Source: Frateuria flava (GTDB lineage: Bacteria; Pseudomonadota; Gammaproteobacteria; Xanthomonadales; Rhodanobacteraceae). Taken from it: a stretch of DNA of 64,000 bases. Positions 34,483-44,625 of the stretch are shown here, piece by piece. Each line of letters starts with the position of its first letter. Positions within the stretch are counted from its first letter, which is position 1. The notes under the pieces are model-generated. The model was not told the DNA's origin, ran no database searches, and saw only the letters and a list, made by a program, of their open reading frames with translations. The position numbers and the translations under genes are program-made. The DNA is taken from positions 1 through 64,000 of the forward strand of contig NZ_JAGJRS010000016.1 of the NCBI RefSeq assembly GCF_017837635.1. Reading direction: 5' to 3'.

Positions 34483-37431
34483 TCAGTCGGCGCGGCCCTC
34501 GCGCCCCAGCCACCTCCCGATCGGCGCCGGGTGCCCGAGCAGATAGCCTTGCCCCAATTCGCAGCCCATGCCGAGCAGCGCCTCGCGTTGGGTGGGCGTT
34601 TCGATGCCCTCGGCGATCACCTGGATATCGAGCGCGCGCGCCAGCGCCAGGATCGCCGCAACGACGGTGGTCGCGGTGGTGTGTTCGTCCGCGCCCAGCG
34701 CATGCACGAAGGCGCGGTCGATCTTGAGCATGCGCAGCGGCAGCGAGTGCAGGTAGCTCAGCGAGGAATAGCCGGTGCCGAAGTCGTCCAGCGCCGCGCC
34801 CACACCGATCGCGCGCAGGCGTTCGAGCATCGTGCGGACCTGTTCCGGATTGTCCAGCAGCGAGCCTTCGGTAACCTCCACGATCAGCCGCCAGGGCGGC
34901 AGGCCGGTGCGTTCGAGCAGGTGCACCAGGCGCGCATCGAAGTCGCGGTGGCGCAGATGCAGCGCGGATACGTTGAAGGTCAGGAAAGTGTTCTGGTCGG
35001 CCAGCTGCAGGAAGCGTTCGCAGCCGCGCTCGAACAGCCGCCAGTCGATCGATTCGATGTGCCCGCTGTCATGCGCCACCTTGAGGAAATCGGCCGGCCC
35101 GAGCACGCCCAGCTTCGGATGGTTCCAGCGCAGCAGCGCTTCGTAGCCCACCACCGCGCCATCCTCCAGCCGGCAGAACGGTTGCAGGTAAGGCTCGAAT
35201 TCGTCGCGCGCCAGCGCCTGGCGCAGTTCGCCTTCCATGGTCAGCACGTCGATGACGTTCTTGGCGAGCGTCTCGTCGAACAGCTCGTAGCGCTTGCGGC
35301 CCTCCTCCTTGGCACGGTACAGCGCGATGTCGGCATCGCGCAGCACTTCGTCGGCGGTGGTGTAGGTGCTGTCGCCGATGGCGATGCCCATGCTGGCCGA
35401 GGGCGCCAGCTCGCGACCGGCGATCTGCATCGGCACACTCAGCGCATCGAGCACGCGCTGGGCCACCGCCACCGCGGCGGCGGGGATGTCGATGTCCTCC
35501 AGCAGGATCGCGAACTCGTCGCCGGACAGCCGCGCGACCACGTCCGGCTCGCGCACACAGTCGTGCAATCGACGGGCGATCTCCTTCAGGAAGGCGTCGC
35601 CGGCCAGGTGGCCGAGGCTGTCGTTGATCACCTTGAAGCGGTCCACGTCCAGGTACAGTAGCGCACAGCGGCGGCCCGGCTCACGCTGCAGGATGGCCAG
35701 CACGCGCTCGAGCCGGTCGCGCAGGAAGCCGCGGTTGGGCAGGCCGGTGAGCGCGTCGTGCATCACCTCGTGCTTGAGCTGGCTCTGCACGCGCTCGCGC
35801 TCGGCGATCTCCTGGCGCAGCTCGAACGTGCGCTCGGCCACGCGCTGTTCCAGCTCGGCATAGGCGCGCTGCAGCGACACGGCGGCACGGCGGCGGTGGA
35901 TGCTGTTGGCGATCTGCAGCGCCGCGAAGGTAAGTAGCTCCTGGTCGGCCTGGTCGTAGTCGATCGAGGGCGTGTAGCTCTGCACCGCGACCAGGCCGAT
36001 CGCCTGCTCGTCGACCCGCAGCGGCACGCCCAGCCAGCACACCGCCGGGCGGCCCACGCGAACCAGGTCGACCTCATGGCGGCGCGCGAGCTCCAAGGTG
36101 TCTTCCTGGAAGGCCAGCAAGGGCTGCCCCCTGCGCAGCACGTATTCGGACAGGCCGCGGCCGAGCGGGCGCTCCTGCGCCTTGCGCATGCCGGCATCGA
36201 CGTAATAGGGAAACACCAGTTTCTGGCGGTCGTCCGAGAGCAGCGCGATGAAGAAGTTCTCCGCGTTGATAAGCTCGCCGACCACCGCGTGCGTGCGCTC
36301 GTAGAACTCGTTCTCGTCGATGTCGGCAGTGGCCAGCTGCGCCAGGTGGAACAACGCCGCCTGCAGCCGTTCGGCGCGCTGGCGCTCGTGCACTTCCTGC
36401 TGCAGCCCGCGGTTGGCCTCGGCCAGTTCCTGCGTGCGCAGGCGCACGCGTTCCTCCAGCTCGTCCTTGCTCTGCTTGCGCTCCAGCGCGGTGAGCACGT
36501 GGCTGCCGACGAATTCCAGCAGCGCGCGGTCGTCCTCGGAAAAGCCGATGCCGGCCTGGTAGCTCTGCACCACCAGCGCGCCGTACACCTGGCCATCGCG
36601 CAGCATCGGCACGCCCAGCCAGTCCACCGCCTCCGGTCCGGAGGGGGCGAAGGTTCCCGACACCTGTCGGCTGATCTGCTCCAGGCTTCCCATCAGCGCT
36701 TTGCCGCCGGTGAGCAGGTGCCAGGTCATGGAGTTGCGCAGGCTTTCCAGCGGCACGTCGTGGCTGGTGTCCGGCGCGTCGGTGTCTTCGATGTCGGCGT
36801 AGTAGAGGAAGCGCATCGTGCCGCGCTGCGGGTCGCTGCGCACGATGAAGAAATTCTCCGCGTACATCAGCGTGCTGATGATGCCGTGGATGCGCTTGAG
36901 CATCTCGGGCATGTCCAGGTCCGAGCCGGCCAGGTCGGCGATGGCGAACAACGCGCGCTGCAGAACTTCCGAACGCGCCAGCTGCCTGTGCGAATCTTCC
37001 AGGTCGGCCAGTTTCAGCGCGCGCTGCAGGTACGGGCCGGCCAGTTCCAGAAAGGGTTCAAGCTGACCCAGCAGGGATTCCGGGGTCTGGCCGCGCTCCA
37101 TGTCGAGCATCAGGAACGCGCGCTCCTGCGGCAGCAGGCGCAACAGCAGCTCCTGCCCCTGGCGCACGCAGCCCTGGCCGTTCGATGCCAGCAAGGCCCG
37201 GGCGCGGTCGAGGCGTCCGTAGTCGGGCAGCCGGCCACAACTGCTGTAGGCGCGCGGCAACCCGCTGCCCGCCCAGGCCACGACGGCGTGGCGACAACCG
37301 GCCTGCTCCTGTACGAAGGCCGCGACTACCGCGGCGACCTCGCCCGGCGTGGTCGCCACCACCAGGCGGGCCAGCCAGGCGGCCTCACCCCCCTGCGTGG
37401 GCTCGGGCGGCATGGCGTGCGGAGCGCTCAT
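34483..37431 (-). CDS. GAF-GAF-GGDEF-EAL cyclic-di-GMP protein
   Basis: A 982-residue cytoplasmic protein. Two GAF-type sensor domains (about 150-330 and 365-520) are joined by a coiled coil (ELEERVRLRTQELAEANRGL). A GGDEF domain follows (about 560-730) and then an EAL domain (about 742-975). The GGDEF signature is SGDEF (residue about 637), slightly degenerate. The EAL side keeps YEALLRW, DDFGTGYSSLSYL and AEGIET, so phosphodiesterase activity is likely. No membrane segment is seen. It could reset cyclic di-GMP made by the cyclase at 28800. ATG start at 37431; dinG is divergent. Confidence 0.92.
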   Translation of the reverse strand: MSAPHAMPPEPTQGGEAAWLARLVVATTPGEVAAVVAAFVQEQAGCRHAVVAWAGSGLPRAYSSCGRLPDYGRLDRARALLASNGQGCVRQGQELLLRLLPQERAFLMLDMERGQTPESLLGQLEPFLELAGPYLQRALKLADLEDSHRQLARSEVLQRALFAIADLAGSDLDMPEMLKRIHGIISTLMYAENFFIVRSDPQRGTMRFLYYADIEDTDAPDTSHDVPLESLRNSMTWHLLTGGKALMGSLEQISRQVSGTFAPSGPEAVDWLGVPMLRDGQVYGALVVQSYQAGIGFSEDDRALLEFVGSHVLTALERKQSKDELEERVRLRTQELAEANRGLQQEVHERQRAERLQAALFHLAQLATADIDENEFYERTHAVVGELINAENFFIALLSDDRQKLVFPYYVDAGMRKAQERPLGRGLSEYVLRRGQPLLAFQEDTLELARRHEVDLVRVGRPAVCWLGVPLRVDEQAIGLVAVQSYTPSIDYDQADQELLTFAALQIANSIHRRRAAVSLQRAYAELEQRVAERTFELRQEIAERERVQSQLKHEVMHDALTGLPNRGFLRDRLERVLAILQREPGRRCALLYLDVDRFKVINDSLGHLAGDAFLKEIARRLHDCVREPDVVARLSGDEFAILLEDIDIPAAAVAVAQRVLDALSVPMQIAGRELAPSASMGIAIGDSTYTTADEVLRDADIALYRAKEEGRKRYELFDETLAKNVIDVLTMEGELRQALARDEFEPYLQPFCRLEDGAVVGYEALLRWNHPKLGVLGPADFLKVAHDSGHIESIDWRLFERGCERFLQLADQNTFLTFNVSALHLRHRDFDARLVHLLERTGLPPWRLIVEVTEGSLLDNPEQVRTMLERLRAIGVGAALDDFGTGYSSLSYLHSLPLRMLKIDRAFVHALGADEHTTATTVVAAILALARALDIQVIAEGIETPTQREALLGMGCELGQGYLLGHPAPIGRWLGREGRAD

Positions 37432-37652
37432 GCAAACACCCTGCGACAGCGGAGCCTGTCACCGCAACCGCTGGCCCGCTCATGCCCCCCTGCCCTGCGA
37501 CAGTGCCGATTCATGGAGTTCCTATCGCGCGCCCCGGTTTCAGCCCGTTCGTGATCCATACCACAAGATCGGCTGCCGCGAACCTATCTTGAGCCGCGTG
37601 CAAGCAGCGCAACGCCACGGCGGCGGCGACCTGCGCGGGCTAGAATCACGCA

Positions 37653-39758
37653 ATGCTCACCGATGCCACCAAGGACGCGATCCGCGCCGCCTACGCACGC
37701 CTGAAGGAAGGCCTGCCCGGCTTCCGGCCGCGCGCTGCGCAGGGGCGGATGATCGCCGAAGTGGCCAAGGCGCTGGCCACCGAAGGCGGTGCCGCGGTGG
37801 TCGAGGCACCGACCGGCACGGGCAAGTCGATGGCCTATCTGATCGCCGGCATGGAAGTGGCCCGCGCGCAGAAGAAGAAGCTGCTGATCGCCACCGCGAC
37901 CGTGGCACTTCAGGAGCAGCTGGTCGAGCGCGACATTCCGCTCTATCTGAAGCTCGACGGCAGCGAAGCGAAGGTCGCGCTGGCCAAGGGCCGCGGCCGC
38001 TACCTGTGCCCGCGCAACCTGGTGATGGCCCGCCAGAGCATGGGCGCCGATGCCGGCCAGCTGGGCCTGGGTTTCGATGCGGATCTGGCGTTGTGGTCGA
38101 AGCCGCCGGCCGAGCGCGACAAGCAGACGCTGTCCAAGCTCGCCGGTGCATTCGAGCGCGGGGAATGGAACGGCGACATGGACGCCGCGCCGGAGCCGGT
38201 GGGCGATTTCCTCAAGCCCATGCTCACCACCAGCGCCGGCGGCTGTACCGGGCGCAAGTGCATCCATTTCATGCAATGCCCGTTCTTCGCCGCCCGCCGC
38301 GCCGTGGCGGACGCCGAGCTCATCGTCGCCAACCAGGACCTGGTGCTGGCCGACCTGACCATGCCCGGCGAGGACGAAGGCTGGGGTGGCGTGATCCTGC
38401 CCAAGCCGAGCGAGACGCTGTACGTGTTCGACGAGGCGCATCACGTGCCGGCCAAGGCGATCGACCGCGGTGCGGCCGAGGTCTACCTTGGGGCCAGCGT
38501 GCGCCAGCTGAGCCGACTGGCGCGACAGGTGCACGCAGCCTACTCGCTGACCGACAAGGAGTCGCTCGGCAAGCTTGCGCTCGACGCAGGCGACGCAAAA
38601 TTGCAGGAACTCTCCGACGGACTGGAGGAACTGGAAAAGGCCATCCGTCTGTCCTGGTTGCCCGATCCGGCCGAGAACGAGCCGATGTACCGCGGCTCGC
38701 TCGGCCAGTTGCCCGAGGACTGGGTACTGCAGGCGCAGGCACTGCACATACAGACGGCCGAGATCCAGCGCTGGCTCACCGCCGTGCGTCGCGCGGTGGT
38801 GGAGATGACCGACGGCGGCCCGACCCAGGAAGCATTGGCACGCGAGCTGGGCATGGCGCTCGAACGGCTGGACCGGCAGGAACGCACCTGGCGCGCCTGG
38901 GCCGGCGACGATGCCGACAACGCACCGCCGCTGGCGCGTTGGGTGACCCTCGCCGGCGACCAGCAACTGGTCTGTCACGCCTCGTCCGTCTCCGCTGGCG
39001 GCCTGCTGCGGCACGTGCTGTGGAACAACGCCAGCGGCGTGGTGCTGACCTCGGCCACGCTGAGCGCGGGCGGCAACTTCCGGGGCTTTGCCGATGCGGT
39101 CGGGCTGCCCGACGACGCGATCACGCTGAGCCTGCCTTCGCCGTTCGACCTGGCCGCGCAGGCGCGGTTGGAAGTGCCGGCGATCGACGTACTGCCCGAC
39201 GCGCGCGAAGCCCATGCGCAGGCGATCTGCGACTGGCTCGCCGGCCATCTGGACTGGAACGCCGGCAACCTGGTGCTGTTCACCTCGCGCGCCAAGCTCG
39301 ACCGCGTGCTGCAGCGGCTGCCGATCGACAAGGTGCGCAAGGTTCGCGCGCAAGGTTCGCTCGGCAAGGCACAGCTGATCGCCGAACACATCGCCGACGT
39401 CGAGTCGGGCAAGGGCAGCACGCTGTTCGGCCTGGCTTCCTTCGGCGAAGGCCTGGATCTGCCCGGCAAGCTGTGCGAGACGGTGGTGATCACCCAGTTG
39501 CCGTTCGCGGTGCCGACCGACCCGGTCGGCGCGACCTACGCCGAGTGGCTGGAATCGCGCGGCCGCAACCCGTTCCTCGAAGTGAGCATTCCGGAGGCGA
39601 CCCGCCTGCTCACGCAGTACTGCGGTCGCCTGATCCGCAGCGAAACCGACCGCGGCCGTATCGTCCTGCTGGATCGGCGCGTGGTAACCAAGCGCTACGG
39701 CGCGGGAATGCTGCGTGCGCTGCCGCCGTTCCAGCGGGTGATCGAGCGCGTCGCGTAG
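37653..39758 (+). CDS. dinG: ATP-dependent DNA helicase DinG
   Basis: A 701-residue XPD-like superfamily 2 helicase. Walker A is EAPTGTGKS (51-59) and Walker B contains DEAHH. The four cluster cysteines are present at about 119, 198, 203 and 209 (RYLCPRNL, GGCTGRKC, QCPFF), so a 4Fe-4S cluster is expected. DinG unwinds 5-prime to 3-prime, including R-loops, and is SOS-linked in E. coli; I see no LexA box near this start. TAGAAT at 37641 is a possible -10. Confidence 0.94.
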   Translation: MLTDATKDAIRAAYARLKEGLPGFRPRAAQGRMIAEVAKALATEGGAAVVEAPTGTGKSMAYLIAGMEVARAQKKKLLIATATVALQEQLVERDIPLYLKLDGSEAKVALAKGRGRYLCPRNLVMARQSMGADAGQLGLGFDADLALWSKPPAERDKQTLSKLAGAFERGEWNGDMDAAPEPVGDFLKPMLTTSAGGCTGRKCIHFMQCPFFAARRAVADAELIVANQDLVLADLTMPGEDEGWGGVILPKPSETLYVFDEAHHVPAKAIDRGAAEVYLGASVRQLSRLARQVHAAYSLTDKESLGKLALDAGDAKLQELSDGLEELEKAIRLSWLPDPAENEPMYRGSLGQLPEDWVLQAQALHIQTAEIQRWLTAVRRAVVEMTDGGPTQEALARELGMALERLDRQERTWRAWAGDDADNAPPLARWVTLAGDQQLVCHASSVSAGGLLRHVLWNNASGVVLTSATLSAGGNFRGFADAVGLPDDAITLSLPSPFDLAAQARLEVPAIDVLPDAREAHAQAICDWLAGHLDWNAGNLVLFTSRAKLDRVLQRLPIDKVRKVRAQGSLGKAQLIAEHIADVESGKGSTLFGLASFGEGLDLPGKLCETVVITQLPFAVPTDPVGATYAEWLESRGRNPFLEVSIPEATRLLTQYCGRLIRSETDRGRIVLLDRRVVTKRYGAGMLRALPPFQRVIERVA

Positions 39759-39934
39759 CGCGGGCGAGCCACCGGCTCCGGCCCTTGCCTGCGAAGTTGT
39801 CCCAAGGCTGCGTGCAGGCACGCCTTCGCCCAGCGGCATGGCCCCGACACCATGGCGGCGTGGAATGGCCGTGCGCGGATGATGCCTTCTCTCGACCGGG
39901 AGAAGGTTGCGGTGAGCGAAGAGCCCACAAAGCA

Positions 39935-39958
39935 AAAGCGGCCCGAAAGGGCCGCTTT
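39935..39958 (-). terminator. intrinsic terminator of rpoH
   Basis: Perfect 10-bp stem AAAGCGGCCC / GGGCCGCTTT with a GAAA loop, 24 bp after the rpoH stop. On the minus strand it is followed by TTGCTTT, a weak T-tract. It could also stop dinG transcripts read from the other side. Confidence 0.85.
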
Positions 39959-39981
39959 GCCATTGGCTGCCTTGGCTACGC

Positions 39982-40833
<852 letters not shown>

Positions 40834-40861
40834 GTGGAACCTCCGGCAAGTAAATCGCAGC

Positions 40862-40888
40862 TTAGCACTCGTCTGCTGAGAGTGCTAA
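40862..40888 (-). promoter_or_regulatory. CIRCE operator (HrcA site) before rpoH
   Basis: TTAGCACTC at 40862-40870, a 9-bp spacer and GAGTGCTAA at 40880-40888: a perfect match to the CIRCE consensus TTAGCACTC-N9-GAGTGCTAA bound by the HrcA repressor. It lies 29-55 bp before the rpoH ATG. If transcription begins from the TACAAT box, it falls inside the transcribed leader, the usual position for CIRCE. Confidence 0.92.
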
Positions 40889-40917
40889 AGGGGCGAAAAG
40901 TTTCAGCTGCGGGATTT

Positions 40918-40923
40918 ATTGTA
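40918..40923 (-). promoter_or_regulatory. putative -10 box of rpoH promoter
   Basis: TACAAT on the minus strand (40923-40918), about 85 bp before the rpoH start and upstream of CIRCE. The -35 is weak (CTTCCA at 16-bp spacing). Assignment by eye. Confidence 0.5.
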
Positions 40924-41038
40924 CCGAATCGTACAGCAATGGAAGCGGCCTGGCCAGCCCCTCGCCGCACGGTCATGCCGCCATTGTTCATAGCGGCGAT
41001 CTATCGACCGTGAACGGGTAACCGGGCCCGGCAGCCGC

Positions 41039-41755
41039 TCAGGCGGCGCGTTCCGAACGCGGCGGCAGCGACCAGTCGATCGGCGGCTGGCCGTGGCCTT
41101 CCAGGTAGCGGTTGGCGGCCGAGAAATGGCCATTGCCGATAAAGCCCCGGTGCGCCGACAGCGGCGAGGGGTGCACCGAGCTCAGCACCAGATGCCGGCG
41201 TGGGTCCACCAGCCGTCCCTTGCGCTGCGCGTAGGCGCCCCAGAGCAGGAACACGAGGCCTTCGCGCTCGCGGTTCAAGGCCTCGATGGCGGCGTCGGTG
41301 AAGCCTTCCCAGCCCTTGTTCTGGTGCGCGCCGGCACGGCCCTGCTCGACTGTCAGAACGCTGTTGAGCAGCAGCACGCCCTGGTCGGCCCAGGAGGTGA
41401 GGCAGCCATGGCCGGGCCGCGGAATGCCGAGGTCGCGTTCGATCTCGGCGAAGATGTTGTTGAGCGAGGGCGGCACCGGCACGCCCGGGCGTACCGAGAA
41501 ACAGAGCCCGTGCGCCTGGCCGGGGCCGTGGTAGGGGTCCTGGCCCAGGATCACCACGCGCACCTTGTCGAACGGCGTGTGCGCGAAGGCGTTGAAGATC
41601 TCCGGGCGGGGCGGATAGAGCACCTTGCCGGCACGCTTCTGTGCACGCAGAAATTCCGCCAGTTCGCGCATCTCCGGGCGCTCCAGGTAATCGCCCAGAT
41701 GCGCCTTCCAGGACGGCTCCAGGCGGACGCGTTCGGCGTCGGCCGTTTCGCTCAC
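41039..41755 (-). CDS. ung: uracil-DNA glycosylase
   Basis: A 238-residue family-1 UDG that removes uracil from DNA in base-excision repair. The water-activating motif GQDPYHG (71-77, catalytic Asp73), LLLNSVLTV, and the DNA-intercalation motif HPSPLS (195-200) are all intact. The start is a GTG overlapping the stop of the preceding receiver-protein gene (GTGA), so translation is coupled to it. The length is normal. Confidence 0.97.
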   Translation of the reverse strand: MSETADAERVRLEPSWKAHLGDYLERPEMRELAEFLRAQKRAGKVLYPPRPEIFNAFAHTPFDKVRVVILGQDPYHGPGQAHGLCFSVRPGVPVPPSLNNIFAEIERDLGIPRPGHGCLTSWADQGVLLLNSVLTVEQGRAGAHQNKGWEGFTDAAIEALNREREGLVFLLWGAYAQRKGRLVDPRRHLVLSSVHPSPLSAHRGFIGNGHFSAANRYLEGHGQPPIDWSLPPRSERAA

Positions 41756-42585
41756 GCGTCTTGCGCCCGCGCGCGCAGGTGCTTGGCCACCCGCAGCTGG
41801 AACAGGAGTTTGGTCACCAGCAGCTTTTCCTCGACCGGTTTCTCGACCAGGTCGTTGGCACCGGCCTTGAGCAGCGCGGCCTGGTTGGCCGGGTTTTCAT
41901 CGCCGGTCATCACCAGTACGGGAAGCTCGCCTTTGCCATAGCCGAAATGGCTGCGGATACGCTCCAGCAGGTCGCCGCCGGTCAGCTCGCCCTTCAGGCT
42001 GACGTCCGTGAGCACCACGTCGGCGCCGATCTGGCCTTGCGCGCGATCGGTTTCCAGCATGGCGAGGGCATCCTCCACGCTGACCACGTGGCGCACGGTC
42101 AGGCCGATCTTTTCGAGCATGCGGCGGGTGGCCAGCGCCACCACGCGGCTGTCTTCCACGTACAGCACGGTGCCTTCGGCGGTCGCCTCCGGGCGCACAT
42201 AGCCACGGATGAAATCGGCCAGCGCCTGGAAGCCGAGCGACTTGTCGAAGTAGTCGGTGACGTCGCCCAGTTCGCGCTTGTGCAGGCGAGCATCGACATC
42301 ACCGGAAACCACCACGATCGGCACATAGGCCTGCGCCGACTCACGCACGTGGCGGGCCAGTTCCAGCCCGTCCATGTCGGGCAGGCGCAGGGCGATGGTG
42401 ATGAAGTCGAACGGGCCTTGCTCGATCAGCGCGCGCGCCTCCGCGCCGCTACCGCAATCGACCAGTTCGGCTTCCGGCAACTCGGCCTTGAGCACGCGCG
42501 TGATCAGCTGGCGCACCACCTTGGAGCCGTCGACCACCAGCACCCGCGGTGCGGTGTCGGCGCGGCTGCCAACCTCTGCATTCAT
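41752..42585 (-). CDS. double-receiver response regulator
   Basis: A 277-residue protein of two response-regulator receiver domains and no output domain. The second (about 140-265) is complete: acidic pair in YVEDS, phospho-Asp in [15 protein letters not shown], and the lysine in VEKPV. The first (about 14-130) has VVDGS with only one acidic residue, and [12 protein letters not shown] with alanine in place of the phospho-acceptor Asp, so it is a pseudo-receiver. The ATG at 42585 starts close to the first beta-strand. No histidine kinase gene is nearby. Confidence 0.88.
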   Translation of the reverse strand: MNAEVGSRADTAPRVLVVDGSKVVRQLITRVLKAELPEAELVDCGSGAEARALIEQGPFDFITIALRLPDMDGLELARHVRESAQAYVPIVVVSGDVDARLHKRELGDVTDYFDKSLGFQALADFIRGYVRPEATAEGTVLYVEDSRVVALATRRMLEKIGLTVRHVVSVEDALAMLETDRAQGQIGADVVLTDVSLKGELTGGDLLERIRSHFGYGKGELPVLVMTGDENPANQAALLKAGANDLVEKPVEEKLLVTKLLFQLRVAKHLRARAQDA

Positions 42586-42704
42586 GCCCCACCCATCCAC
42601 ATCGAACCCTTGTGTGCGCCCCGCGCGCACCCGAGGCTATCTTGCATCATCGCGCCTTGCACGGGTGCGAAGGCGATCACTAAGGCGCCTGGCGCCCAAG
42701 GCTC

Positions 42705-43676
42705 CTACGCAGCCTTGCGCAGCTGCCGGGCGCTGACCAGCCGCGCACCGATCCAGCCCAGCGACGCCGACGCCAGCGGCACGGCCAGCAGCAGCCACCA
42801 TGGCAATGCACCAAGGCTGAGGCTGCCCCCGTAAGCTCGGTCCAGTTCGGCCGCCGGGCCGGCCAGCGCCAGTTCGATCGCCAATGCCAGCAGCGAAGCC
42901 AGCACGCCGCCGAACAGGCCGTACCAGATGCCGGCATAAAGATACGGGCGGCGCACGAAGGCGCGACTCGCGCCCAGCAGCATCAGCACGCCGATTTCCT
43001 CACTGCGGCTGGCGATATCGGTACGCACGGTGTTGCCCACCACCAGCAACGCCGCCAGGGCGAGCAGTGCGGCCAACACCAGCACCACGCGATGGCCGAC
43101 ACCCAGCAGTGCGTCCAGCCGCAGTCGCCACTGGCTGCTGTCCTGCACCAGATCGACCGCACGCTCGCCGCGCAGCGCTTCGACCAGCGCGTTCACCGCG
43201 GGAGCATCCAGTCCGGCCTTCGGTTGCACCACCAGCACCCACGGCAACGGATTGGCGTCGTCCAGCGCGTGCACGGCGCCGGAGAAGCCCTGCAGGTTGG
43301 CCAGTTCGTCCAGGCCTTGTTGCGGCGTCTTTATGGTCACGCCGGCGACGTCGGACCGGTTGCGCAGTTCGCCGGCCAGCAGGTTGGCCTGCGGACCGGT
43401 CTGGTCGGCTTTCAGGAACACGCTGACCGCCGGATTCTGGCCCAGCGCGCCGCCCATCGATTGCAGGTTGGCCAGCAACAGGTAGAAGGCCAGCGGCAGC
43501 GCCAGCGCCAGGCCGAGCACGGCCACGGTCATCAGGGTGCCGAGCGGGCGTCCGCCGAGCCGGCGCAGGCTGGTCGCCGCGCTCCACCCGTGGTGCTCCC
43601 GCCAGCCAGCGAAGCGCCGGGACTGGCTGCGCTCGCTGCGCGGCGCGGCCTTCTCGGTGACGGCAGGCGCGTTCAC
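42705..43676 (-). CDS. ftsX: cell division protein FtsX
   Basis: A 323-residue inner-membrane protein that with FtsE forms an ABC-type complex regulating septal peptidoglycan hydrolases. One membrane segment lies near residues 45-68, a periplasmic loop with VSVFLK to about 190, and then three C-terminal membrane segments (FtsX domain) including RSEEIGVLMLLGASRAFVRR. GTG start, overlapping the ftsE stop as GTGA. The length is near the E. coli 352. Confidence 0.95.
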   Translation of the reverse strand: MNAPAVTEKAAPRSERSQSRRFAGWREHHGWSAATSLRRLGGRPLGTLMTVAVLGLALALPLAFYLLLANLQSMGGALGQNPAVSVFLKADQTGPQANLLAGELRNRSDVAGVTIKTPQQGLDELANLQGFSGAVHALDDANPLPWVLVVQPKAGLDAPAVNALVEALRGERAVDLVQDSSQWRLRLDALLGVGHRVVLVLAALLALAALLVVGNTVRTDIASRSEEIGVLMLLGASRAFVRRPYLYAGIWYGLFGGVLASLLALAIELALAGPAAELDRAYGGSLSLGALPWWLLLAVPLASASLGWIGARLVSARQLRKAA

Positions 43677-44350
43677 AGCACCTCCTCGCCGGGAATGTCG
43701 GCCACCAGCCGGCCGTGGTCGAGCACCACCACGCGCTTGTGCATGCGCTTGATCAGCGGCAGGTCGTGGCTGGCTACCAGCACGGTGGTGCCGATGTCCT
43801 GGAACTCGGCGAACAGGCCCATGATCTCCACCGCCAGTTGCGGGTCGAGGTTGCCGGTCGGCTCGTCGGCGATCAGCACCGCCGGGCGCGCCACGATGGC
43901 GCGGGCGATGCCCACGCGCTGCTGCTCGCCGGTGGAGAGCGAGTCGGGCAACTGCCGCTCGTAGGAAAGCAGGCCGACCTTTTCCAGCGCCGCGCGCACG
44001 CGACGGCTGCGTTCGGCCGGCGCGATGCCGCCGATCAGCAATGGCAGCTCCACGTTGGCGAATACCGTGCGGTCCATCAGCAGGCGGTGATCCTGGAACA
44101 CCATGCCCAGCCGGCGCCGCAGCTTGGGAATGCCGCCCCGGCCGACCTTGGCCAGGGCCTGGCCGTCGACCACGATCTGCCCGTGCGAGGGCCGCTCGAT
44201 CAGCGCGATCAGCTTGAGCAGGGTGCTCTTGCCGGCACCGGAATGGCCGGTGACGAAGGCCATCTCGCCGGCCGCCACCTCGAAGGACAATTGCGAGAGC
44301 GCCTCATGGCCGCCCTCGTAGCGCTTGCTCACCTGGTCGAAGCGGATCAC
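43673..44350 (-). CDS. ftsE: cell division ATP-binding protein FtsE
   Basis: A 225-residue ABC ATPase. Walker A is GHSGAGKST near residue 37, the Q-loop is in MVFQDHR, the signature is LSTGEQQR (in place of LSGGEQQR), Walker B is VLIADEPTGNLD and the switch is SHD. The N-terminus MIRFDQVSKRYEGG matches E. coli FtsE with a GTG start at 44350. It is the first gene of ftsE-ftsX; ftsY is not in the window. Confidence 0.95.
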   Translation of the reverse strand: MIRFDQVSKRYEGGHEALSQLSFEVAAGEMAFVTGHSGAGKSTLLKLIALIERPSHGQIVVDGQALAKVGRGGIPKLRRRLGMVFQDHRLLMDRTVFANVELPLLIGGIAPAERSRRVRAALEKVGLLSYERQLPDSLSTGEQQRVGIARAIVARPAVLIADEPTGNLDPQLAVEIMGLFAEFQDIGTTVLVASHDLPLIKRMHKRVVVLDHGRLVADIPGEEVL

Positions 44351-44474
44351 CGCGTGTGGTTCCTTGTCCCGCACCAGGGGCAAAGGATACGGGAATGCCT
44401 GGTGCGGTTGGTGCCTGTCGCGCGCGGAAGAAGCCCCGCTTCCTCGAGGATCACCAGGTTGCCACGGACCAAGC

Positions 44475-44612
44475 CGCTCTCCCCGCGGGGAGAGGGTTGG
44501 GGTGAGGGGCCACTCTTGCGGCACGGTTACGTCGAAGCCTGGCTTTGATGGAGCCCATCGCGAGCCCCGGCCCCTCATCCGCCCCTTCGGGGCACCTTCT
44601 CCCCGGAAGGGA
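44475..44612. repeat. family B palindromes between ftsE and rhlB
   Basis: Two copies of the CCCTCTCCCC family repeat, one near 44478-44510 (CTCTCCCCGCGGGGAGAGGG) and one near 44570-44612 (CTTCTCCCCGGAAGGGAGAAGG), in opposite orientation within the 275-bp gap. I see no gene in the gap. Confidence 0.75.
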
Positions 44613-44625
44613 GAAGGATCAACGC

